Source: Apostichopus japonicus (lineage: Eukaryota; Echinodermata; Holothuroidea; Aspidochirotida; Stichopodidae). Taken from it: a stretch of DNA of 64,000 bases. The first letter of the stretch is position 1; each line of letters begins with the position of its first letter. This document shows, in pieces, positions 36,901-47,900 of the stretch. The stretch spans positions 10,997,501-11,061,500 of the forward strand of contig NC_092568.1 of assembly GCF_037975245.1 (NCBI RefSeq). Reading direction: 5' to 3'. A program made the position numbers and the translations under genes. The notes under the pieces were generated by a model that saw only the letters and a list, made by a program, of their open reading frames with translations, did no database searches and was not told where the DNA came from.

Positions 36901-38049
36901 GGATGAGAATTAAAGTTTCAAAATGCAATATGCATACAGTATATATTCTTTTTACCATAATGCAACCTTGATAGTCCTTGGGAAAGAAATTTCCTTCAAA
37001 ATTCTGCTTAAAACAAGGAATATGTGTGTAAGCCCCCTGCATTAAACAATTTACAATTGCAGGACACCAACAGATAATTGTTATTCTTCCATTTCAGTTT
37101 TTAACAGGACAGGCTAGATCTACTTATGGTCACTGAAAACCCCATTTATAATCAGGGAGATAATCACTAATTGGTAATAGCATGTGATCAAAGTACCATT
37201 AACAACAAAGGTGGTAAAAGGGAGAGGAGGAGGTCAGAAAAGAGGGCATAACCAGTGGAAGAGAAGGACTTTTTCATTTGAGAGAGGAAAGGGTGGAAGG
37301 CAGAGAGAGGAACTGTACAATAACTGCCCTGCACATGTACCCATGCTGCATGTAAGGATCAACTAAATCACTGGTACACATGCAAAATATGATAATTGAG
37401 TCAGATCCATACTTTAATGAAAACAAAAACAGTTTAATATATATGATACTTCTGTATTTACCTTTTCCATGACCAATCTTGCTAATTTCACAGGATTTTT
37501 AATATTTTGTACACAAGCAATAGATCCTGTCCTAAGCTCCTTGCCTTCCATGATAATAGCATCCAGTGCTACATCACCAGCAGCATTAAGAACAGCGCCA
37601 GTTCCTACAGTCATGAACAGATGAAAAGTGTTTGCAGCGTTAATTGGGAAAATATTTGCATGTTTCGTTTCAAAGTATTAAACAGTTCAGCTTATAAACA
37701 TCTTTTAGCACAATCAAGGTATATGTTTGTTGGGTGGATGGATGGGTGGGTGTGTGAGTGGGTGGGGAGATGGAGAGATCATACTTTCTTTGGCTTGTTT
37801 TGAAAGTTTAAGTTTAATTATTATTTTTTAATTAAATTTTAATTTCTCACCAGCGTCAAAGGCTGGGTTCTCCTCGAGAGAGCAGATCGCAGCCTCAACG
37901 GCATCCAGAGCAGTCCCATTCTCTTTATTGAGGACACTGTAACCGACTGTAGCGGCAATTTTCACTCCATCTACACTGTCTTTGACAAGGTGATCTGGTA
38001 TTGCCCAAGCACCTCCATGAATAAGTATCGTTGGTTTAACTTCCCCCAT
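30952..38049 (-). CDS. ASRGL1: Isoaspartyl peptidase/L-asparaginase, six exons, complete
   Basis: Ntn-hydrolase that cleaves itself to expose a catalytic threonine, then hydrolyses L-asparagine and beta-aspartyl peptides. Coding exons in transcript order: 37851-38049, 37462-37604, 35749-35915, 34854-34981, 32796-32906, 30952-31163. They sum to 960 nt, 319 residues (human 308). Landmarks: ILIHGGAW near the start, [38 protein letters not shown], the cleavage site GHDTVGAVA with nucleophile Thr177, [32 protein letters not shown] and ERMPWAT. All expected active-site residues are present, so it should be active. An acceptor (TTACAG at 38060-38065) stands 10 bases before the ATG, so the 5' UTR is spliced. 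A mitoregulin-like frame lies 507 bp upstream on the same strand. Confidence 0.96.
31298..31598. mobile_element. hAT-type MITE in ASRGL1 last intron
   Basis: A 301-bp element with left end CAGGGTTTCCTTAACT and right end, in reverse complement, CATGGGTTCCCTAACT (12 of 16 match). The flanks CCTTAGAG (31290-31297) and CCTTCAAG (31599-31606) agree at 6 of 8 positions, fitting an old 8-bp target duplication. No coding capacity. Confidence 0.6.
32122..32546. mobile_element. hAT-like MITE, 425 bp, in ASRGL1 intron
   Basis: The left end CAGAGATGCCAACC and the right end in reverse complement CACAGATGCCAACC match at 13 of 14 positions. GATAGG flanks both sides (32116-32121 and 32547-32552). The interior is AT-rich with no transposase. 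Confidence 0.7.
33612..34130. repeat. Minisatellite of about 16 units with a 66-bp higher-order dimer
   Basis: Units of 32-37 bp share ACTGGAGTTTTAT and CCAGTCCT. In the left half a 32-bp and a 34-bp variant alternate, giving a 66-bp dimer repeated about four times; the right half is more varied. As 66 is a multiple of 3, long open frames appear on both strands. They are not evidence of a protein. It lies in an ASRGL1 intron. Confidence 0.9.
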
Positions 38050-38059
38050 ATCTCAATTC

Positions 38060-38515
38060 CTGTAACAACAAAGAAGAAAAAAAATTATTTTTGTTAATTG
38101 ACAAATTAAATTTACTTAGTACAGCAAATACTACCAAACTTGCAACATTCAGAAACAAAACTTCATAATCAAAAATGTTACAAATCTGACTATTTTGATC
38201 AAACATGGAAGTTTAAATATTCATTGTACCACTGTTACGGTGTTACCGTTTAGTACCAAACTAATGCAGCTGACACAAAAAAACTTAATAGATCTTAAGA
38301 ATGCTACATTGGTAAGAACAGATGTGTAGCTAAAGATAAGATCTACCATCTTTCTTTACTTATAGCATACCTTCAATGAGACAATAAAATATTGAACTTT
38401 GAATTGATTGAACAAAAGCTAAATTTGATAGTGATAGGCCTAGGCCTAGGCCATAGTACGTGTAAGCCTAACTGAATAATCTCCTAGTCCTACTGTATTT
38501 CGTGAAACAGGTTAC
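38060..38515 (-). other. Candidate 5'-leader intron linking MTLN and ASRGL1
   Basis: On the minus strand a consensus-like donor ATTACAG|GTAACC ends an exon at 38516, 40 bases after the mitoregulin stop. The acceptor TTGTTACAG ends at 38060, 10 bases before the ASRGL1 ATG. If used together, the mitoregulin frame would lie in the 5' leader of the ASRGL1 mRNA. This is inference from splice sites only. Confidence 0.4.
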
Positions 38516-38555
38516 CTGTAATTTGTATGAATTACAAGTACCTACTGTCAACAAT

Positions 38556-38732
38556 CTATTGCAATTCAATACGATTTTGAATATCAGTTGCTTTCTTCTT
38601 AAATGTATCCCTCCTCTTCTGCAGGTAACGTCGGTACCACGAGTTAACTTTATAACCAAATACTGTTCCAAGAAGAAAAGCGACTGAAAATGATAGCATG
38701 AATGACTTTCTGGAAAGTTGAACCTCGGCCAT
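38556..38732 (-). CDS. MTLN: Mitoregulin-like membrane microprotein, 58 residues
   Basis: A single open frame from ATG at 38732 to TAG at 38558-38556. The start context is AAAAAAATGG (A at -3, G at +4). The product begins MAEVQLSRKS, has one hydrophobic segment at about residues 11-29 (LSFSVAFLLGTVFGYKVN) and then a basic helix (YRRYLQKRRDTFKKKATD, IQNRIEL). Human mitoregulin, as I remember it, is 56 residues and begins MADV, with LSVLVAFASGVLLGWQAN, then RRRYLDWRKRRLQDK and a TQKKLDL end. Shared: MA-D/E-V, LS-x2-VAF, two glycines in the membrane segment, N-x(3-4)-RRYL, a KRR cluster and a QxxxxL end. Family role: inner-mitochondrial-membrane peptide that affects fatty-acid oxidation and supercomplexes. 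No separate poly(A) signal is seen, and ASRGL1 follows on the same strand. The frame is too short for a 60-residue ORF cut-off. Expression is inferred. Confidence 0.82.
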   Translation of the reverse strand: MAEVQLSRKSFMLSFSVAFLLGTVFGYKVNSWYRRYLQKRRDTFKKKATDIQNRIELQ

Positions 38733-39522
38733 TTTTTTAATACGAAAGGTTTTGGTTTGACCATAATCCGTTCAACTCAAGTAGCTACCCAGTCACATCT
38801 AAGTAGCTGTTCTCCGAGTTGCGTGTACAGCTATAGACTACACCATCTAGTTAGCTTTGGTAAAACATGGAAACTTGCCACTGGAAATACTTTCTTGGGT
38901 AGATAAGGAGACACTTCTTGGGTAAATAAGGAGACACTTTGACGATAACGCATGCGGCACTGGGCGCCAACCCAGGTGGGGAGAGTTGGGCGTACGGTGT
39001 TGGCTGTAACGTATGCCCCCCCCTCTCCTTCTACCTCACACAAAACCTCAACAGTATTAATTAAGTAAAATCTTCAGTTTACAGCTTATTTTAGAACGAA
39101 TTTGTGGTGTAAATATGCCTCAGGATCGACACAATTTGACGCCTAAAGTTTCATTTCATCCCGTGGGGAGGGGAGAGGGGAAGGGGTGGACAAACCTCAG
39201 ATCCCTATATTGCCGGGAGACTGCTCCTACGACCACAGGGAAATTCTAATTTTAGTGAGTGGTAACGGTCATTGGTATGGCATCGACGGGGTAAAGGTAC
39301 CGTATTCACTGAGTACCGCACGCGCGCGTAACGGTGCCGGCTGTAATTATTTTGTTAACTCTTTGAAAGTATAGCCTTATACTTTGGATCGGAAAGATCA
39401 CCTTTCGAAGCATCAGTACTCTAAAATTAATACTTCGTCAAAGTGCAATTTCTTTTTAGTGTAGCCTATATTGGAATGATAGTTTACCCCTTGCGTCTTT
39501 CAACAGTACGATGTTAAAAATC

Positions 39523-39607
39523 GTGCGTAGTCAATATTGACTACGCACCCCGACAAACTGGATCCGTGCCTGCCAATATTGGCATGCACGGATCCAGTTT
39601 GTCGGGG
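39523..39607. repeat. Two adjoining palindromes sharing one base
   Basis: The first (39523-39548) is a perfect 26-bp palindrome with arm GTGCGTAGTCAAT. The second (39548-39607) has perfect 22-bp outer arms beginning CCCCGACAAACTGG, one C/T mismatch, and a perfect 14-bp core TGCCAATATTGGCA. Both are centred on AATATT. Each could form a hairpin with no loop or almost none. No coding content. Confidence 0.9.
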
Positions 39608-40570
39608 TGGGCGTACCCCCCCCCCCCCCCCATTTCAACCTCACACACACACACGCAAGCACAAAAACCAATCAAATATTAGCACAACCTTACAGACCTA
39701 AGGCCCCGGAAGTTTAAATATGAATGCGCCCTTTGACCTCTACACCGCACACCCCTCACATGGGAATCGGATTCAACATACGACCCGGGCCACACAACCT
39801 CCTTTACAAAGTTATGGATCCGCCCCAGATTGGCATACTAGGTGCAATACGTTTTGAAGCTTATGTTTCGAGTGGCAACTAATTTTCTAGCGGCTTCCTT
39901 TCTGTTTGGAAAGTAAGCGGTATCAGTCCTATTAGTATATATAACTCTTGAGGATGACGGCCGAGAGCTGAAAACATTATAACTAATCACTCATATACTC
40001 AACGACAAAAAAGAAATAGCACAATCTATAAGTCATACTGTGAAGAATGCAGGTCTGAGTCTTATACTCATCGGGAGAGGAACATGTGGTGGACCCATAC
40101 GTTACAACGTGTTACAATGTATTGATTTTATCAATCACGGCCTATACCTACATACAAGTCATTCAACTGCCCACAGTATCCTGTCGCTTATCGTGAATTG
40201 TGTGTCGGGTTCATGATGTTGCGCGTATATCTTACTTATAGCGACGACCGTCTCTCATCACGTAAACAACTACAAGAGAGTGTGGTTGTAGGCCTAAGTT
40301 TAACCATCCCCCACCCCACCTTCACCCCCAAAGAAAGGAGAAAAGTAAAACACGTCAGGAAAATCTAGCTAAAGACAGTGTTGAGGCCTATATATACTTC
40401 CGTCTAATTATAAACCACCCCTAGATGACTGTCCTATACCAATCCTAATAAAAATAAAATAAAACTGTTAGCAAACTGCTCATCCACTAGTGAGCTTGTG
40501 TAAGAGAATGTGTAAAAGTAAGTTGTTTTCTGTGCGTGATTTTATCCCTTCTGTTACTGTTACTTGTCAT

Positions 40571-40613
40571 TTAGACTCTGAAGAAGATCCTGCTATAGGA
40601 TCGACACGTTAGG
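40571..40613 (+). other. Degenerate hammerhead-like or Penelope-terminus motif
   Basis: CTCTGAAGAAGATCC, TGCTATA, GGATCGACACGTT: a CTGAAGA box, a 5-bp GATCC/GGATC hairpin, then GACA. This copies the order of hammerhead boxes (CUGAUGA, stem II, GAAA) with changes, and similar GAAGA...CGAAACGTT endings mark Penelope-like termini. A second, weaker case is at 39945-39976 (GAGGATGACGGCC...GCTGAAAAC). No open reading frame adjoins either. Confidence 0.35.
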
Positions 40614-41414
40614 CCAACTTACTTTTACACTATACCAATCATGTCACCTTATAAGTTATATATACGGTAGTCTATATTGTATAGAGACCCAAGACCATGA
40701 TTCTATATATAAAGCTCATTAATTAAATGGAGACACACACATTATCATCTTTATGTATAGGTTCTATGATAGAGATCTTTTGTGATGGACAACTCTGCTA
40801 AACATTTAAAACATGTGCTCCGAAGGGAAGTTATCGTAGTTTTAAAATCGTGTGAGGGAGTGACGTCATAGCGCAAATACAGGGTTTGAAGCATTTGACT
40901 TTCTCTTTCTTGTTTGTTTTTGTTTTCTATGTCCAAGGTAGAGTGCTAGCAGTTTAGAAGGTAGAACCATTGTATATCGTTAGCTTATAGTAAGAGCCTC
41001 AATATTTTAGAAGTTCAGCAGTTGCAAAACTTATCTCCATTTTAGCAAAGAAACATTGAATAAAGAAAGAAAAGTTTTAGAAATGGAAGCACCTATATGC
41101 ACGGCATGATAATGTCATATTTGGACTTGCTCAAGTTTTCAATCTTGTGTGCATAGAGGAATATTAAATCTGCGATGTCTCCCACATTAAATAAGATTTT
41201 CATTGGACTTTGACTTGGACTAGTTGGTCTTCATTGTTAATTCTTTCATATAGACTGACTTTGCTGGTTGGATTTTTTTTCAACAAATTAGTGATAAAAA
41301 TTAAGTTTAACTGTCGTCACAAGCTATTGAGCAACTTCGCCTTGTTCAGTAGATAGCCGTATTGAAAACATTATTTAAATTTTATGTGACCTTTACTTAC
41401 TTCAATCCGATCTA

Positions 41415-41710
<296 letters not shown>

Positions 41711-42057
41711 TTAAGATAGACTTTCAATCCTGCCGTAGGGCCCCCTACTGTGAGTAATGGAAGAGCTTACGCAGCGCGTAATTAACTCAGCTTGTATTCA
41801 ATTAGAGATATTTCGTCAAGACACTACCACTTCCGTTAGGGGTAATTAAACCTCATCATATCATGGTTCCACTTTCACGCCGTAGTTTCTGGTATTTTGG
41901 TCAGGTGTATCGACTGATGATTTCAACACTCGATAACCACAATCGTCCAGAGTTTCTTGATGCTTGCAATAATAAACTTGGCCTCTTTTCCTCTCTCACA
42001 AATTCATAAACAAAACTCTTCTTCTTCTTTGTCAACTTCCCTGTAAAGACACGAGCA

Positions 42058-42113
42058 ATGTCTGAGACGAGCACCGAAGAAGAACCGCCGTTGGTGGGTA
42101 GAGCTATTGTTCA
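42058..42113 (+). CDS. Possible alternative first exon of the unrecognised gene
   Basis: ATG at 42058 opens MSETSTEEEPPLVGRAIV and the exon ends CA|GTAAGTAA, a strong donor, in phase 2. The acidic N terminus and good splice site suggest a real first exon. The next exon I recognise that fits phase 2 is at 58887, so this could be an upstream alternative start for the gene at 54811-60401, whose own first exon also ends in phase 2. It could instead belong to another gene whose remaining exons I did not recognise. The 5' flank has a CTTCTTCTTCTT run. Confidence 0.45.
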
Positions 42114-45100
42114 GTAAGTAATTCATTCACTGTGTTAGTAAATAATTTAATTGTCTCTCTTTTATTTTATTTTTCTTTTGTCTGTTTTACTTTAACTGAG
42201 CGGAAACCTGAAAGATATTGTTGTATTGAATACTTCGAGTTTGGATTTCGAAATATTTAATTCTTTAATGGAAATATGCATAATGCCATCCGTATTATAT
42301 TAACCTTGTCAATTATGCTCAAAGTTATGTCTGTTTCATTTCAACGGAGAAGAAAACAAAAGATGATTTTGGTTAGTTAGCGAAAAAAATTAGATTTCTC
42401 AATATATAACTTAAACATATGTCATTTGAAGTTTCTTTCATCGTAACTGCCTAACACAAGGTTACAGCGATCCATTTTTGTTTTATTTTCAATGTAGCAG
42501 GAAAATTTTAACTCAGTAACTTAAAGAACAACTCATTTTAGATTTCAACTTTGTTCTAGTCTATAAATGCACTATAAATAAATTGAGTATCCTTTTATCT
42601 TAACTACATGAAAAAAAAAGATGCATGAATGAATGAATGAACAGATGATTGAAAGTTTTTTTTCTTCATATGGGCAGAAAATCTTGGTAATTTAATTATT
42701 AAATAAACAACAGTTACTTTGTAGCTCAATTTAAAGAATGAATATGCAAAAAAAAAACTTTCAAGTTTTACCTAATATAATGATCATGTCTCCACAGAAA
42801 TATTTCAGTAAAAAATTGTTTCAGCTTTTTACGCCCGGAGCTTACACCTTGGACTGTTAGCGTCAGTGGTGTGATAAAAAAAATGGGGAGTGGGGGAGGA
42901 GGGACGGTGGAGGCATGTGAAACACACCCCAAAATGTTCCGTGCCCTTCCTCTCCAGTACCTCCCCCAACCCCGGTCCCCTCCCCGCCAATTGAATTTGC
43001 TATGTCCAAAAAAAAATCAGGCAGGGAGAAACACAATTCTTTTATTTCTATGGAATATAATTATCATGATTATTGCAATATGTAATTATCATACGTATGT
43101 CTCAAAAAGTCTGCTGGTTTGAAAGGTGATATAAGATCTGGAAACGAAGAAAACCGCAAAACTATAAAGTTTTTTTAAAGTAATTTTCATCACCTAGAGT
43201 AATTAGTGACCAATCTAGCAGAATGTTATGGGGAAAGCATACAGATTTGATACTGATTTCGTCTCATTTCATATCAGTTTTTATAAACTTTGTATCAAAC
43301 ATCAGACAGTTACTTTTAAAATATTAACAATATACGAAAAGTTTACAACTCATAATGGACTAAAACGTCTGAATTATTACTGGAATATACGGTAGGTCGG
43401 AACATTAATATCGTACAATTTATTCTTTAAACTTAAATTAGTTGATGTATAGTCATAAATTCATAACAGAAATTGAGATATAAGGGTCCTTGAAAAAAAT
43501 GCGTATTCTGTTTTATTTATATTGGAAACATATGAGCATGGCAGGGTATAAGGGGTGTGGAATTAAGTTAGTTTTTACGTGTTGGATCTCAAATTTAATC
43601 TATTAATTAATTAATTGAATAATTAAAGATTGTCAACGATTGACGAAACGGTTTTATATTGAAAGAGGATGGACAGAGAATGGAATAGTGAAAACTGTGA
43701 TGCCGGAAAAGTATTGCATCATTCTCGATGTTCAGGCCTATTTTTTATTTGGTGTTAATATCCATGAACTTACATGTTACATAGATTTCATTTATAACTT
43801 AAGACAACTGATGTACATGGAATTGCTTGACCATGTATTAGCGAGAGCCTATATACCATTGGGAGCTCTCAATTTTCATGTATTCATATGAAACACTATT
43901 CCGGTAGACGTTCAACGTGTTCAGAATGATATAAACTGAACCAATTTATTTCATTAATTAAGATCAATCAAATTTCCTACCGGAAGCACGATCTTGTATT
44001 AGTACTCAAATATTTAAAAACTCGTTAAATTATACCATAGGCATATAGGTATCGTTCGGGAAGCTTTATAGCTGGAATATATCGTGTATATGCACATTTG
44101 ATTTAGCGTTTTAAGTCTTTGGGAGTTAGGGAATGCCTTTCGGGACGGAGAGTGGGTGACAAAGTATGAATGTACCAATGAGAGAGACAGAGATAGAGAA
44201 AGAGAGGAAGGGGAAGGGGTGAGGGGGGTAGGGGGTAGGAGGATGACTATAACCCACCCCACCCTTTCAGTAATCGTTAGTGTTTAATAGTTTGCTTTCA
44301 AGCCCTTTTTCAACTAGTTAGTGCACAGCTATATGGTAATGTGCCCAGTCTATACTTTGATGTATAACGTACCATTAGGGAATAATATAGCACCAACGAT
44401 CTAATGATTTCTAAAGAAATCGATTCATCTGAAAATATCATCTAATTTTCTAAAAATATTGAGCGATCAATTCATACGATAATCCCCACCTCCCTACATC
44501 TCCCGTCCCGCCACTCTTTCTCTCATCAAACGTTGGACTATATATAAATTTGTACCATTCTAAATTCTTACCGAGCTAAATGTCATATTTGTTCACCATT
44601 GAGTGCTTCTGAATGTAACCATGTGATCTATTGAGTTACACTAATTTTGATTGCTTTCATATATCAGCGATACCACTAAACCTAACACAGAAGATGTGGT
44701 GTATAATTTAATGCAATGTATTGTAACATATGTATTACAAATTTAATTTGGAAAATCGTTTAGCGGTTTGTAAACCGCAATGGTTTCTGCCTGCTATCTT
44801 GGGTGACCACTAAACTTCAGTATGTTATATTCTTTGTCGTTATCGTATCCCATATTTGTTTTACGAGTGCAACGACGAGTCCGATTCCCTAGGCGTTAGT
44901 AGAGATGAGTATAGGCTACCAGTACTAGGCTCAAAGCGCGAGTACACTGGTATATAACAGTACAAGTTAACATTGCGATAGTTTCTATATACTACATTTT
45001 CAAAATATCCCGAGTATTCGAGTACAAAATTTATAATGAAAGTGAGTACAAGTGCGGGTACCGTTACGCTAGAATACGAGTTCGCAGACTCAATAATATG

Positions 45101-45290
45101 CACTAAGTTTTATCATTCCATTAACAATGAAATTTTGTTCCGTCAGATTGTTATAAATTTCACGCAAACTGCAACATTATTTTAAGAAGGTCGCCAGGAT
45201 TCAAGGTAGTTTAGTAAATTACGTATACTCCCTGAAACAAAAGAACTATTCCCTCTTGAATTGTAAAACATCCGACTCTTATCCGATATC

Positions 45291-45292
<2 letters not shown>

Positions 45293-45375
<83 letters not shown>
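45293..45375. repeat. TA microsatellite
   Basis: About 40 uninterrupted TA units. No flanking SINE body is recognised, unlike the arrays at 25622 and 49967. Confidence 0.9.
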
Positions 45376-45377
<2 letters not shown>

Positions 45378-47004
45378 GTATCCCTCAGTCTGTTAATTCC
45401 ACGGTCCGTAATGTAAAACAATTGCATATAAAGTTTACCATGTCATTTATAGACGCGACATTTACAATCTTCTTGATAAATTACTTTTAAATGTCAAATG
45501 AATATTTTGTTATCTCTTGTATCGGATACATTACCTGTCTTGATGTTCGTGCTAAAGTAAATTGAGTTGATGGATGTATGTAGGCTATATGGCGGCAACA
45601 CACATATAAACGACACGTAGGCTATATAAATAACCATAGTCGACTGTTGGTATAGTATAGGACACATATTAAACTTTTATAATTGGCTATAAAATATTCT
45701 TGATTTCACTTGTTCATTTTCTCACCCTGTCATGATGAAAGAAATGTATACTTTTTTAATATTACTTTTATTATTATGGGTTGAGTTTTTAACAGACTGA
45801 GGTCATCAAAAATACCGTAACATACCTGAGGATATGTGTGGGGGGGGGGGCGGGCGGGGGCGTATTCAGCGCCCTCTGTTGGTCTGTTTCAAGGGAAGCT
45901 GTTTATATATATCTCGACAAATACGGCTTACTTAATCTCTTGCGCAATCCTTTGAATATCAAGCATTGTTGAATTTACGTCCTAACCGTATGACGGCACT
46001 GCCATAATGTGAAACATTCTAAAAATGTTCAAAATTATATATGATCTGTTATTGTTGGAAAAATACACAGTCTTCTATTATAAGTCGGGGTTTAGAGTTA
46101 GTCTGGACAAATCGTCGGTTAGTCTATAGACGCCATGACAAGAATACAACACGACTATTGATTGTAACTGATTAACCGTGGTCATTATTCTTATCATTCA
46201 GCCTATACTCAGATACCAACAATCAACTATACCGAAAGAAGCAACAACTGTGATGCAAGTCGATCATTTATAGTATCTTTCGCAATCTTCTTAAACTTGT
46301 TCAAGTCGTCGCTTCATGTCAATGTGAAATATAGTGATTCGAGTCACACGATTCGTTGCAATACTGTCATATGTAATGTATAGTGTACCTATATAGCCGT
46401 GATACGTCTGGTGTTTAGGGAATATCCGGTACTCAAATCGGTCGCTCCGGTAAAATTGTTCTGTAACTTTAATTACCGGCGGTATACAAAACTGTATGAT
46501 TGATTGATATGTATGTGCATGTTCTGAGCAGCTATATAGTAATTAAACGCGCCGTTGTTAAGAGTGTTTGTCAGTTCAATGTCACTACATCCGGTGGGAC
46601 ATTCTATCAGTCTTATCACATTCAGCATACGGCTATTTTTGGACAGCATGGGCGTAATTACCCGCCGCTTAAATAATGTATGTTTATAGATCACATTGAT
46701 ATAGTAACGTCAATATAACCAACTGAAGTTTATTACATATTAAATTCGTTGTTTTCCGACTGCGTAGGTAATTATACGCTGTTCAGTAGCCTATATACAC
46801 GGTGCATATTAAATGGACTATGAAGTGAAGCAGAAAGAATCATGGCTATTTGATGTAAAAAAAAAGAAATCAGTGAAGACTGCCTACCTCACTTTACATC
46901 ACCATGACAACTTGATAAAACAAAGATTATCACAAATGTTATGGGTGCCATGCAAATTGAGTACCATGCAAATTGATATTTCAAATCTGTCAGAGAGAGA
47001 GCCC

Positions 47005-47335
47005 GGGCGTTGGTGGTCAAGTCTGGTTAAGGCAATGGGCTTGATATCTAGACGATTGTAGGTTCGAGTCTGTCCAGACCGTTACGTTGTGACACTGGGC
47101 AAGGCACTTTATCTCCAACGACTTTCTTCACCCAGGTGTATAAATTGGGACCCGGGAGGTAACTTGTGAATATATTTGCGTGCGCCGTGTGGCTGCACCC
47201 TATGGAAATTCCCTCGAGGGACACGAAGATGTGGCGCACTGCATTGCACCACGGTGGGCGACCTTTGAATTGCGCACACTTTAGTTTGTAGTCGTGACAA
47301 GTTACCAACGACCAAGGGCTAAGTGTTATCAAGTC
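47005..47335 (+). mobile_element. tRNA-derived SINE with MIR-like central domain
   Basis: Pol III A box TGGTCAAGTCTGG (47014-47026) and B box GGTTCGAGTCT (47061-47071) head the element. After the tRNA-like part comes TGTGACACTGGGCAAGGCAC, which resembles the conserved central domain of some SINE superfamilies (the TTGGGCAAGTCAC word of MIR). The body reaches GTTACCAACGACCAAGGGC near 47320. No clear poly-A tail or target duplication was found. Confidence 0.75.
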
Positions 47336-47760
47336 GTGACAGAAGGCATTGGCCTTGAAGCAGACTGTAAACCTTCAAGCTGCAAGCTTGAAAAGAAATG
47401 TTACAATCATATACAGGGCCTCATCGTGTGAGGTGGCGGTATATAATGTGATTAATATGATTAATAAGCGACAACTGTGAATTTAATTTATCCCTCTGCT
47501 CTGATAGCCTGATTTGCAAAAGTTCATACCCTGCCTCCTAAGCATGTAACAGCCCTGAAGTACGATTATTTTCTTGGCATCAGGAGAGTACATAAGTTTG
47601 TACTCATGTTTCTATGTGTTAGTATTCAAACGTCCAAGTACGAGTACGTGTAATTATGCAAGAATACGAGTAAGTACTCACTGTATAAGTAGGCTTCCCA
47701 CTCTCGTCGGTGATGGAAGTTTGAATACTTTTTCTATGGCTTATATCTGGGCGTTTCTTT

Positions 47761-47900
<140 letters not shown>

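Noticed and set aside
38468-38764. 98-residue minus-strand frame overlapping MTLN
   Set aside because: Different frame from the mitoregulin-like protein, with no known similarity; the shorter frame has the clear family match.
43640-43891. 83-residue frame in the 42-54 kb stretch
   Set aside because: No homology recognised, no matching splice sites for a host gene seen; may be chance in AT-rich DNA.
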